Assembly (NCBI GenBank): GCA_963738835.1
Contig: CAVTYH010000006.1
Coordinates: 186,001-250,000 of the forward strand
DNA length: 64,000 nt
Direction of reading: 5' to 3'
Source: CAVTYH01 sp963738835
GTDB taxonomy: Bacteria; Planctomycetota; Planctomycetia; Pirellulales; JADZDJ01
Position numbers and translations under genes: made by a program. Below are positions 37,750 to 47,502 of the stretch, piece by piece (position 1 is the stretch's first letter; the number at the start of each line of letters is the position of its first letter). The notes beneath the pieces were generated by a model. The model was not told the DNA's origin and did no database searches. It saw only the letters and a list, made by a program, of their open reading frames with translations.

Positions 37750-37994
37750 ACCGCAGAGGGACGCAGAGAACGCAGAATGATGAAAAGGCAAGACTCACGC
37801 AAAGACGCAAAGATGCAAGAGAGACTTGATCCATTCAGCTGAGTAGTAGGCTTGTCGCCTTGGACACACAATTCAGAGATCTGATTCTGAACAACTCAAA
37901 CCGCGAATTCTTAGGGCCTTGGCGTCTTTGCGTGAGAACTAATCCTTGTAAGCTCTGTGTTTTCCCTGCGTCTCTCTGCGTCCTCCGCGGTTTA
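37750..37994. repeat. Nested inverted-repeat element between sucB and lpd
   Basis: The outer arms are ACCGCAGAGGGACGCAGAGA (37750) and TCTCTCTGCGTCCTCCGCGG near 37971-37990. The inner arms are CTCACGCAAAGACGCAAAGA (37795) and TTGGCGTCTTTGCGTGAG near 37919-37936. The whole gap between the sucB stop and the lpd start is this element. The same motif family occurs at 12705-12945. Confidence 0.65.
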
Positions 37995-38002
37995 TCTTTC
38001 GC

Positions 38003-39413
38003 ATGACCCAGCATGATTTAATCGTCATCGGCGCCGGGCCCGGGGGTTACATCGCGGCGATTCGGGCTGCGCAACTGGGGTTGAACGCGGCCTGCATTGA
38101 ACGGGAACCAAAACTCGGCGGCACCTGTTTGCGGATCGGCTGCATCCCCAGCAAGGCGCTGTTGGAATCGAGCGAGAAGTTTGCGGAGACGAAGCACAAA
38201 CTTACTGAACACGGCGTGAAAGTCGGCAGCGTCGAGCTCGATTTGCCGACCATGCTGCGCCGCAAAGAGCAGGTGGTCGATCTTTTGTGCAAAGGCGTCG
38301 AGGGCTTGTTCCGCAAGCACAAGATCACCCGCTATGGCGGCTACGGCCGGCTGGCAGGGCGGGGGCAAGTTTCGCTGACATCAGATGATGGCAGCGTGCT
38401 GCAGCTTGCCGCCAAATACATCATCATCGCGGCGGGCAGCAAACCGGCGACATTGCCTGGAATCGAATTCGATGGCGATCGCGTCGGCACCAGCACCGAG
38501 GCGCTCTCGTATCCCGAAGTGCCGCAGCGTCTGGTGGTGGTCGGCGGCGGCTACATCGGCCTGGAACTGGGCTCGGTCTGGAACCGCTTAGATTCGAAAG
38601 TCACCGTGCTGGAATTCCTCGACCGCATTTTGCCCGGCACCGATAGCGAACTAGCCACCGAGGCACTCGCGCTGTTCAAAAAACAAGGAATCGAGTTTCG
38701 GCTCGGCAGCCGTGTCACGTCGGCCAGCTTCGACAAAGCCCGCGGCGTATGCGTGGTGGAATACGCCGGGGCTGAGCCGATTGAATGCGATCGAGTTCTG
38801 GTCGCCGTCGGCCGCACCCCCGCCACGCAAGATTTGGGCTTGGAAACCGTCGGCATCACGCTCGATGCCAAAGGCCGCATTCCGGTGGACGATCATTTCC
38901 GCGTCACTTCGGCGGGCATGACGGTCAGCGGCATCTACGCCATCGGCGATTGTATTCACGGGCCGATGCTGGCTCACAAAGCGGAAGAAGATGGTGTGGC
39001 CTGCGCAGAAAGCATCGTCACTGGCTACAGCCATGTCGATTACAATCTGGTGCCGTCGGTCATTTACACGCATCCCGAAATCGCCGCGGTCGGCAAAACC
39101 GAAGACCAGCTCATCGCCGATGGCACGCCCTACCGCAAAGGCACCTTCCCCTTCCGCGCCAACGGCCGGGCCCGCACCTTGGCCGATGTCGATGGCAAAG
39201 CAAAAATTCTCAGCGCATCAGGCAACCGACCGTGTGCTGGGCGTGCACATCATGGGCCCCCGCGCCGGCGACTTAATTGCCGAAGCCGCCGCCGCCATGA
39301 CGTTCGGCGCCTCCAGCGAAGACATCGCCCGCACCTGTCATGCCCATCCGACGTTGTCTGAGGCGGTAAAAGAAGCGGCGCTAGCGGTGGATGGACGGAT
39401 GCTGAGTTTGTAA
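38003..39413 (+). CDS. lpd: Dihydrolipoyl dehydrogenase (E3), one frameshift
   Basis: FAD-dependent enzyme that reoxidises the dihydrolipoyl groups of SucB using NAD+. ATG 38003 gives the FAD-binding GAGPGG motif at residue 11, the redox disulfide CLRIGC (about residue 43), the NAD-binding VVVGGGYIGLELG, and GIYAIGDCIHGPMLAHKAEE. The frame breaks near 39218, between DGKAKILS and HQATDRVLGVHIMGP, and the C-terminal interface with the catalytic pair HAHPTLSEA lies in the second frame. The repaired protein has about 470 residues, normal for the family. It starts nine bases after the inverted repeat that fills the sucB-lpd gap, so its expression may depend on readthrough from sucA-sucB. Confidence 0.95.
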
Positions 39414-39466
39414 CTCTCGGGCACGGCCTGCTTCGCAATTGATTCCGATGTGCTGTAGGTTCGGAG

Positions 39467-41708
39467 TCATTTGTAAACGGAACTACCCGTCCCGAAATAC
39501 ACTCCACCAATATCACCTCCGCCCTTGGCCGGATAGAAGCTGACGTGTGGGCAGCCGTCTTGCCACATGTAAAACAACAGTGTGAAATGCCCCTGGCCTT
39601 TTTCCACCGTGACAGTTTGCGTCTTCAAGTCGGGCACATTTTGGAACTTCGGGTTGTTAGGGTCGTTGGCGTTGACCGTCGTGTAGGCCGCCAACATTGC
39701 CTTGTCGGCGGAGTTCAGCGTATAGGTGCCTTTGACTTCATACATGTTCCCGGCGGTCATCGTCTCGGAAGTGCCGCGAACTTCGTCGATGATAATTTTA
39801 TCTCCCTCGGGAAGTTGTGTTCGCCCTAGTTCGAAGTGGACCACATGCGAGAGGTTGTCGCCTTTCGCGTCGCGCCTATTCTCGCTAGCAGAAGGCTTTG
39901 CCGGCGTTGCCGATTTGCCTGGTTCAGTTTGTACGGCGCTGGGACTCACGAAATCGATCCAGCGATCCCAATCGGCCTGATTGAATGCTCGCCGATCTTC
40001 TCGACCAAAAAGATTTTCCAACATTTCGGGTGAAATCTCTTTCGAGATAAAATGTGGAGCTGCATCTGCAAAAACAGAGAGGAAACCGCCGGCACGCAGG
40101 CCCACAAGTTTGCTCAGCGGATCTTTGGTGTCGGCTGGAAATTCATCGGGCCGAGTCCACTCAATGGCCGCGTCGTCGACTACTTCCACGAGCATGATCG
40201 TCCTCGCAGTGCCATCAATAAAATCGGGCACAGTCAGAGTGCCGTTGCTTGGAAACGCCGCATGCGGGCCAACGACTCCCAGATAATTGGTTTTTCCTGC
40301 AGCGGCCTTGCTGCCCGGCGCGGTAGATCGCCGGCATTTGCGGAATTAGCGCGCGGTTATGTTCGCTGTCCCAGGGCTCATTAAATTTGAACTTATTGAA
40401 TAGATCGGTTTGTCCAATGATAGGAAGCAGTAAAACTCTCCAACTGAGGTAGGGACGGCCTCGGTACCATTCTCCTTTCGTCCGGTCATAACCCCAGCCA
40501 GAATTCGCAGCTGGAAAATGACCGGCAACATCGAGATACGTTTGCATCGCACTCATAATTTGCCGAAGGTTTTCAGCCGATTGAGCGAGTGCCTGATCTT
40601 GATTGACAGCTGCCGCCGGCTTCTCGTCTGCTTTAACGGCCGGCTGCTGCGCGACGAGACGCCAGGGGAATACAAAGACCGCCGCCATGAGCGGAAGCAA
40701 GGCAGCAGCGATCAACACTTGCTTACGTGAGAAACTCTTTACGCGCGTCATGTGCAGAATCCTCCGTTCAAGGTTTCGATAAGCGCCCAGCACTCCGGCA
40801 GTGGCAAGGCCGGTACGCGGCGTGCTGGGCCAGAGAGTCGATAGTTTCAACAGCAACCGGCCATACTCCGCGGGTCGCACCACTTGTGTTTGGATCAGCA
40901 ATTCATCGCACGCCGCTTCTTGCGACTCGAACCAGCCGCGTTTCAAGAGCCACACCAGTGGGTGGAAAAACAGCAGCCAGCCGACGACGGTGGGCAGCCA
41001 GTTCCACAACAAATCGCGTCGTTTCAGATGCGCCAGTTCGTGCCCGAGCATGAGCCGCAGTTCCGACTCGTCGAACAGTTCCCCGGCGCACTGCGGCAAG
41101 ACAATCGTGGGTCGCCAAATGCCAACCAGCAGCGGGCCGTCGACGGGCGCCAGCCGAATTCGCGGCAGGCGGTGGATCGCCAACCGACTGGCTTCAGCCC
41201 TACACAAATTTGCCAGCAACTCGTCCGACGGCGATTGGGACGAGCGACAAAGTCTTTGAGCAAAAATCCATTCCCTGGCCGTCAGTGCTACGAAGCCACC
41301 CACGCCGAGGAGCCAGGCCAGCATGAGCAGCGGGCGAATGCCGATGCCCTGTTCCGGCAATTGCACCGCAGCAATCCGCGGTTGAACGGCTGCGACCGCC
41401 GCTGGTCCGTCAGAAGCTGACAAAATCGTTTCCTGCTGCGGCGCGTCTGCCGATGCAGCGACGATCCCCGGTTGCGTGGCCTGTGGCAGCACCGGAATCT
41501 CGATCGGATTGATCCAAACCAGCCCCAGCAGCAGCTTCACGCAAACCAACCGCCACGCCCAGCACACAACCCGCGGCGAAGCAGAGCGCCGCCACGTTGC
41601 CAATATCCATACCGCCGCAATGGCGATGGCGCCCTGCCAAGAAGCCCGCCACAGGCTTTCAGTCCATAAGTGCGACCACCGCTCGGCAGCCTGCAAAAAA
41701 ACGTTCAT
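39467..41708 (-). CDS. M56 (BlaR1-type) metallopeptidase fused to a DUF1559-like domain, one frameshift
   Basis: ATG 41708 follows GGAGGAC and overlaps the BlaI-type repressor stop by four bases. The N-terminal half is an M56 membrane peptidase: spans at SLWRASWQGAIAIAAVWILA, LLMLAWLLGVGGFVALTA and TVVGWLLFFHPLVWLL, and zinc site GHELAHLKRRD with a downstream Glu in SQEAACDELL. A further span (LIAAALLPLMAAVFVFPW) leads to an outer region with ENLRQIMSAMQTYLDVAGHF and YLSWRVLLLPIIGQTDLFNK, a DUF1559-like fold, and a C-terminal stretch of unknown type. The frame breaks near 40318. In BlaR1 systems the peptidase cleaves the BlaI repressor when the outer domain senses its ligand; here the sensor would be the DUF1559-like domain. 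About 746 residues. Confidence 0.82.
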
Positions 41709-42103
41709 GGTCTGTCCTCCGCTGCGCACGATTCAATGCGGTCGAGCAATTGCTCTAATTTGTGAACTTCTTCCTTCGTTAGCTGCCCCGATCGAGTGAG
41801 GTAGGCAAAAAAAGGAGAAACGTTCCCGCCCAGCACATCGCTGACAAAATCGGACACGATGCCCTGCAACAACTCGCCTTTTTCGATCGTCGGCCAATAC
41901 TCTTGCACGCCGCCGCGCTGCCGCCGCTTGAGATAGCCCTTCTCGCGCAGCCGCTGCATGACCGTCAGCACAGTCGTGCGGGCATGCCCCGAGGCGGTGG
42001 CAAAATGCGCGGCCACTTCGCGCACGGTAATGGGATGATGATCGGCCACGTACCGCAGCACGTCGAGTTCCAGGTGGCCCAGGGGTTCTTTGCGTTTTGG
42101 CAT
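41705..42103 (-). CDS. BlaI/MecI/CopY family transcriptional repressor
   Basis: Intact 132-residue winged-helix repressor (MPKRKEPLGHLELDVLRYVA, ITVREVAAHFATASGHARTT, VLTVMQRLREKGYLKRRQRG, YWPTIEKGELLQ). ATG 42103 is preferred because AGGGACG precedes it and the upstream ATG at 42115 would lie next to an operator. It is translationally coupled to the M56 gene (ATGA overlap), the standard BlaI-BlaR1 arrangement. Two dyads, at 42119-42134 and 42146-42161, overlap its promoter, so autorepression of the operon is expected, relieved by proteolysis of the repressor. Confidence 0.92.
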   Translation of the reverse strand: MPKRKEPLGHLELDVLRYVADHHPITVREVAAHFATASGHARTTVLTVMQRLREKGYLKRRQRGGVQEYWPTIEKGELLQGIVSDFVSDVLGGNVSPFFAYLTRSGQLTKEEVHKLEQLLDRIESCAAEDRP

Positions 42104-42118
42104 GGCGTCCCTCATTGT

Positions 42119-42134
42119 GACTATGACGGTAGTC
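42119..42134. promoter_or_regulatory. BlaI-type operator 1
   Basis: The site GACTATGACGGTAGTC is a dyad with six-base arms (GACTAT/GTAGTC, one mismatch) around four bases. It lies 15 bases upstream of the repressor ATG at 42103, just downstream of the -10 box. Confidence 0.7.
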
Positions 42135-42163
42135 AGTTTACATGAGACTACCACCGTAGTCAA
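42135..42163 (-). promoter_or_regulatory. Sigma-70-type promoter of the blaI-M56 operon
   Basis: On the minus strand TTGACT (42163-42158) and TAAACT (42140-42135) are separated by exactly 17 bases, close to the sigma-70 consensus. Operator 2 covers the -35 and spacer and operator 1 adjoins the -10, so repressor binding would block RNA polymerase. Confidence 0.7.
42146..42161. promoter_or_regulatory. BlaI-type operator 2
   Basis: The site GACTACCACCGTAGTC is a perfect dyad with six-base arms and a four-base centre. Its start is 27 bases from that of operator 1, giving two similarly oriented repressor sites across the promoter, as known for BlaI/MecI control regions. Confidence 0.75.
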
Positions 42164-42256
42164 GATGTCCCAAAAGATTTGGCGACGATCCCTGGGGGAG
42201 GAGCGGCGCTGGCAGCGGATGGCCGACCGCGGAGCGGGAAACGTAGAACGGCTCTC

Positions 42257-42727
42257 TCAACCCAGTGGTTTTGCCCGCTGCTGGTAAAAAGCCGCGGCGC
42301 GGGACTGAATTTCCTCGGGCGAAAGGTCTTCCAGGTGGGTGGCAATCCACCAGTCGTTGCCTCCAACATCGGTCACACAAGCGTGGCGGTCGCCGTAGAA
42401 CATGTCGGCGGGCTCGCTGACCGATGTTGCCCCCGCAGCAATGGCACGGCGATACACGGCATCGACATCAGGCACATAGAAGTAAAGCGTCGTCGGTCTT
42501 GGTTTCCACGGAGCCTGCGGCTCGCCGATCATCAACAGCGAATCGGCAACACGTACCTGAGCGTGCAGCACGGTACCGTTGGGCCGCACGAATTTGTGCC
42601 CCTCGACGCCATCGAACGCCTGTTTCAAAAACTCGACAAGCTTCGCGACATCAGGAACCGTCAGATAGGGCGTGATCGCCCGGCAGTCAACGGGGATGTA
42701 ATTGGTTTTCGTCATAAAAACTTTCAT
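42257..42727 (-). CDS. VOC family (glyoxalase/PhnB-like) protein
   Basis: Intact 156-residue vicinal-oxygen-chelate protein with two beta-alpha-beta-beta-beta units: AITPYLTVPDVAKLVEFLKQ, then MIGEPQAPWKPRPTTLYFYV, PDVDAVYRRAIAAGATSVSE and GDRHACVTDVGGNDWWIATH. This pattern matches the PhnB/YdfO-like subgroup, whose members often have no known substrate. ATG 42727 overlaps the stop of the preceding large gene by four bases (ATGA), suggesting coupled translation; an internal ATG at 42715 is an alternative. Function beyond the fold is not assigned. Confidence 0.82.
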   Translation of the reverse strand: MKVFMTKTNYIPVDCRAITPYLTVPDVAKLVEFLKQAFDGVEGHKFVRPNGTVLHAQVRVADSLLMIGEPQAPWKPRPTTLYFYVPDVDAVYRRAIAAGATSVSEPADMFYGDRHACVTDVGGNDWWIATHLEDLSPEEIQSRAAAFYQQRAKPLG

Positions 42728-45476
42728 GGGCCGCCAGCAGCGGGCACGTTAAGTTGCGGTTTGAGTTCGCCCAAATCGAGCAGCTCGGGGTTGCGGTTTG
42801 CGCCGCCTTCGAATTCCGGGACGCTGAATTTCGTCGTGACGGTGCCGATTTGCTGACCCATCGGATTTCCTGGCTTGCTGCCGGGCTTGTTGATGCGGAT
42901 CGTCAGCGTGTAATCGCCGGGGGGAATGTCGTCGAGACGGAAGCTGCCATCGCGGGAAACCGCGGCGCAGAACCGTTTCGTGTACCATTCGCCTTCGACT
43001 TGACCAAAATTCTGGCCGCGATCGGGACCCACTTCGATGGCGTCGCTGGCGACTCCAATCGAATTTCTTGCCTTCGAAGAGGGGCATGTCGACGTGGCCG
43101 ATCACCGGGCGGCCGGTTCCGCCGATCACGACTTTGCCAGTTTCGCCGGGGGCCACATCCAATAGCACGCCGTAGCAGGGCGTGTTCGTCCAAAACTGGC
43201 CGTGTTGCATGACGATTTCTCGCATCGCCGCGATCCGGCCGGGAATAACATGTTCGAAAACAAACTTGCCCTGGGATCGGTTTTGACCTGCACCATATCG
43301 GAAATGAACATGCCGCAGTTGGTTGTTGATGGCGGTTTGCACCTCGTGCTGCAAATCGACGACCTGCCTTTGCGGTACGTTCGGGATTATTACCGATGGC
43401 GCGGCACTCCGCGATTCGGCTGCAACATTTGCGCGATGGCCGCCGGATTGTTCAGGACCAGCTTGGGCAATGGCAGTTGCAAGTTCGATGATTCCCGCAG
43501 CCGTTGAAATGTGACCGACTTGGTCGGCCCCCGGCTTATCGCCAATCATCAACTGGCCTTCGATGCGGGCCCAGGGAATCAGTTTCACTTCGAAATTATC
43601 GGTGGTCTGATCGGTGAAGATTTCGGCGTAACCCTCTTTGGCATGCGTGGCAACAATCAGGTACGGCGGTTCAATGTTGGGCAGTTTGAAGTGGCCGTTT
43701 TTATCACTCACCGCGTGCGGGCTGTTGCGGTTCTGCCGGCGGTCGTACAAGCCATCGCGCAAACTGATCTGGCTGCCGGGGCCGAGCATGACGACATCGA
43801 CCCCTTCGACCGGTTGATCTTTGGCGTTGGTAACGTTGCCTTCGAACGGCGAGTCTGCTTTGGATAGTTTGAAATCGATCGTGCGGCTGCCGTCGTTTAG
43901 CTTGAAGGGTTCGGAGAAAGCGGGCTGGTAGCCTTCGGCTTCGATTTGCAGTTGCAATTGTGCTTCCGGTTCGCTGTAGTGGCGTTCGTACTTGCCGTCG
44001 GTGAATTTCATGGCCGAATCGCGCTGCCAGTAGGTTTCGCTTCGGCCGTCCCAAATGATGCCCGGAATGAGCTGGAAGTTGGCGATGGGTTTGCCGGTTT
44101 CGGCATCGGTTACTTTACCCGTCATCGTGACCACCGGATGGACGACCAGCTCGTAAGGTTTCTCTTGCGCTTGCAGCACGTGGTTGCGAATCGCCAGATA
44201 GCCATTGGCCAAGATTTCGCATTGCATGGGGTCGGTGGGTGCGCTATCCGATTCGAATTTTCCTTCGGCATCGGTGTGTACTTCCCATTTCAAAGAGCGC
44301 TGACCACGCCAGGTGTCGGAAACAATCCACACACCTTTGATCGGTTTGCCGTCGACATCGACCACGCGGCCCGAGATTTTTCGCCGGGCTTGAGTTTGAA
44401 ATTGACCGACTCTCCGGTTGATGGCTCTTCGATGACCACGTTTTGAATTTCGGGCGCAAACCCTTTGGCCGCGACGGTGACGGTGGTCGAGCCGGCTTTA
44501 CAATTCTTTAGCGTGAAGTTGCCTTCGTGATCGGTCTTGGCGGTGGGGTTGCCAGAACCGAAACGATCGCCAAGTTGCAATTCAGCCCCGAAAATGGGCT
44601 GGCCTTGTTCATCGGCCACGTGGCCGACGACTTTCAGACCTTGCTTGAGCAAACCACCGCCGTCAGATCATGCAGCGCTTTCTCTTGCTGTGCTGCGGAG
44701 AGCGAGTTTTGCAAATAATCGGGATGCGTGATGTACAGACTCAGACTTTGCAGATCGACCGGAGTAGTATCGCATTGCCAGCGGCCCTCAGCATCGGTGA
44801 TGAGCGTGGCGACGGTAAACACCAGGTTGCCATTCTCGCTGGAAGTGGCCGGCAGGCTTAGTTGCACTTTCGCCTTGGCGATGGGTTTGCCGGCTTCGTC
44901 TTGCACTATGCCGCCGATGTTCGCAGCCGGTTCGAATTGCAGTTTCAACTCTGCCGGCGGAGTGATTTCGCGGCTGCGGCTTTCCCATTGATGATAGACC
45001 GGCACAAGTTTTTCTGGATGCGACTCGATCGACACCCAACTCAGCCCGCGGTTGGTGGGCAATTCGACGTCGACTACGCCCTTGTCGTCGGTGGTGTACC
45101 AGACCTGATAACTTTTGTTCTTCCAGTAGTAGCGCGCTTTCACCTTGGTTTCGGCCAAAGGTTCGTCGCTGCCTGCACGCAGCGCTGTGACGCGCACGGT
45201 TTTGAACACCAGAGACGGATCGGTCGCATGGCCGGCGGCGTGCTTAGGGGCGTCCGATTTTTCATCGGCCGCTTGTGGACCGGCAGATTTTTCAGCCGCG
45301 GGCTTTCCGGCAGCCGTTTTATCTGCATCAGTATCAGTTTTGGCGGCTGGCGGCGCCGAGGCGGCTTCAGAACTCGGTTCCGCGCAAATACCCGATGTGC
45401 TTATCGAGAACAGTATCCATGACGATAAGCAAATCGACAGCAGAAAAGCTGAACGGCGCAGCCCTTGACCATGCAT
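42724..45476 (-). CDS. Secreted multidomain carboxypeptidase-regulatory-like (Cna B-type) protein, three frameshifts
   Basis: ATG 45476 follows GGGAGG and opens a signal peptide (AFLLSICLSSWILFSISTSG), then an Ala/Lys/Asp-rich linker. The rest, about 850 residues, is a chain of beta-sandwich repeats of the carboxypeptidase-regulatory-like type: GIVQDEAGKPIAKAKVQLSL, GHVADEQGQPIFGAELQLGD, GKVTDAETGKPIANFQLIPG, GNVTNAKDQPVEGVDVVMLG, each followed by a 'DxxGxF' strand such as TDHEGNFTLKNC and SDKNGHFKLPNIEPP. The C-terminus has a DVAPGETGKVVIGGTGRPV module. Frames break near 44645, 44375 and 43060. A related shorter gene lies upstream at 45827-46991. The role is probably surface or structural; no enzyme motif seen. 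Confidence 0.75.
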
Positions 45477-45581
45477 AAATGCCTCCCTTGCTAAGGCCGC
45501 CAAATGTTCGTTCGGCCTGGGCGTGATTTCATGCTCTTTGATACGCGCAAAGATCGTCGGCTGTCAATCAAAAATGCCAGA

Positions 45582-45731
45582 AGGTCGTGATGCACTTTGC
45601 GCTTAGGGGTGGCTGAGGTCGACCGCAGGAGCCCCCAGCTGCGAGAATTCCGGGGGCTCGGAGACCACGAAGCGTGGTGCCCTTCGACCCCGGCCACGCT
45701 ACAAGTATTACAGCAAAGTGCATCACGACCT
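45582..45731. mobile_element. MITE-like element with perfect 19-bp terminal inverted repeats
   Basis: The termini are AGGTCGTGATGCACTTTGC (45582-45600) and its exact complement at 45713-45731. Inside are two further hairpins: GAGCCCCC/GGGGGCTC (45629-45636 and 45652-45659) and ACCACG/CGTGGT (45664-45669 and 45673-45678). The 150-base unit has no coding capacity and lies between two paralogous genes. No target duplication is obvious. A non-autonomous transposon derivative is the best reading; a structured repeat of another kind remains possible. Confidence 0.6.
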
Positions 45732-45826
45732 GCCAGAATCTGGCGTGTTCGGCGATCACCTGGCCACGCTCGACGCCCGTTTTTGGCGGTTCATCGACGA
45801 TTTGAAGTGAAATCGTCGGCGCAGTC

Positions 45827-46991
45827 TCATTTCGCCGCCGCTGGAATCGGTTTCAAGTCCGGCTTTAGCGTGCCCAAATCAAGCGGCACGGAATCAAGCG
45901 TGGCGTCGGATTCGAATTTCGGCACGGTGAATTTTGCCTTGACTGTACCGATCTCCTCGCCCGTGAGGGCAAAGAAACCCTGACTGCCAGGTTTGATAAT
46001 GCTGATGGTCAGGCTGTAATCGCCGGGCGGAACATCTTCCACGCGAAAGCTGCCATCTCGAGCCATCACGCCGCAAAAGCGTGTTGTGAACGGGTCGCCT
46101 TCGGAAGCGGCGATATTTTGCGGGCGGTCGCGAAAGATGTTCACCGCATCGGTGTCGCTCCAATCGAATTGCTTGCCGTCGCGGTCGGGCATATCAACTC
46201 GCCCGACAATGGAGCGCCCGTGCCGCCGATCATCACTTGGCCCGTTTCGCCCGGCGCGATATCAACCAGGGCGCCGTAACAAGAGGTAAACGTCTTGGAA
46301 TTGCCGTGGCGATTGACAATTACGCACGTCGCGACAATTCGACCCGGTACGACGTGCTCAAAGACAAAATGACCTTGAGCGTCTGCCGTGGTGCTGTGAT
46401 CGTCATGAATGCTGATTCGCAAAGGATGATCCAATGCCACTTGCACTTGATGTTGCAGATCGATGGCCTGCGCCGGTGGATTGAGGTTGTTGGCTGCGCC
46501 CGCTGCGTTGCGCGGCTGCAACATTTGGGCAATGGCGATCGGATTATTGAGAACGAGCTTCGGCAGCGGCAGCTCGCTGTTCGATGACTCGCGCAAACGG
46601 TGACAACTCACCGTTGCGCCTGCACCGGTTTGTCGCCAATCAGCACCTTGCCTTCCAAACGTGCCCAGGCAATCAGCTGAATATCGAAATTGTCGGTGGT
46701 CCGGTCGGTGAAGATTTCTGCATAACCTGCTTTGTAATGCGTCGCCAGAATCAGATACGGCGGCTCTGCGCGCGGCAGTTTGAAATGCCCGTTTTTATCG
46801 GTCATGACGTTGGGAATTCTATCGGCCTGGTTGAATAAACCATCTTCCAGCCAGACCAACGTTCCCGGCATCACCCTGACGACATAAGCGTTTTCCACCG
46901 GCCGCCCTGCCGCGTTGGTCACGGTCCCCTCGAAAGCCGTCAGTTCCGCGGCCAGCGCAGTTTGTGCACATCCATAGAATTGCAGAGCAAA
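45827..46991 (-). pseudogene. N-terminally truncated paralog of the carboxypeptidase-regulatory-like protein, two frameshifts
   Basis: This is a second copy of the C-terminal third of the 42724-45476 protein. Shared blocks include TVTNAAGRPVENAYVVRVMP (paralog NVTNAKDQPVEGVDVVMLG), TDKNGHFKLPRAEPPYLILA, EIFTDRTTDNFDIQLIAWAR, CYGALVDIAPGETGQVMIGG and GDYSLTISIIKPG. The frame opens only at 46991 with no signal peptide and no start with a ribosome-binding site, and the N-terminal domains are absent. Frames break near 46610 and near 46190. It looks like a tandem duplicate that lost its 5' part, whose junction lies in repeat-rich sequence. It might still be translated from GTG 46922. Confidence 0.65.
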
Positions 46992-47502
46992 TCAGGATGC
47001 TTCGCTGAGCACGGCGATGTTTTCGAGCGGGCAACGAAGTCATGATGGCCCGAGGTGACAAAAATCGCGAAATGTTGCTGAAAAATCGGTTGCGCATGAA
47101 TGATTGATAGGCACAAAATGCCGCCGGTGTCAATCAAAATAGCTCCCTGGTGGTGGGTCAGTTTAATCTTGGGTGGCACGCCCAGAAGGGTCATGGTCGG
47201 ATTTGTCCAAGCTTTCTCCCACACCCTGCACTTCGTTCAGGGACGTGCCACACCAAGGCAATTAGACTGATCCACTACCAGCCCCCTCGACTTTTTTCGA
47301 GCGGTTGTCGCAGGGGATTGCTGCTCAGACCCGCTTGCCATCAATTTGACTCTGCCGGGGTTTGGCGCGCGAAAGTCGAAAAAGTGTGGCGCTTTTTGAG
47401 CCGCTGGGCGCCGTTGGTGCGGGGGGGAACGGTTTGGATTGGCCGGCTTAGCAACCGAGTGTATCATTTGCGCAACACGTTACAGCGCAATCCACTCTGC
47501 GA
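46992..47502. other. Intergenic region with a GTGGCACG inverted repeat
   Basis: This 511-base gap lies between the truncated paralog and the sigma-54 activator. Facing copies of GTGGCACG and CGTGCCAC sit at 47173-47180 and 47244-47251. A plus-strand open frame (47150 onwards) crosses the 3' part of the activator gene and shows no domain, so it is not called. I see nothing else. Confidence 0.4.
47173..47251. repeat. Short inverted-repeat element (GTGGCACG...CGTGCCAC)
   Basis: The arms GGGTGGCACGCCC (47171) and GGGACGTGCCACACC (47240) face each other over about 60 bases. The inner segment includes CCCTGCACTTCGTTCAGGG. The size and layout resemble the other short dispersed repeats of this window. 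Confidence 0.4.
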
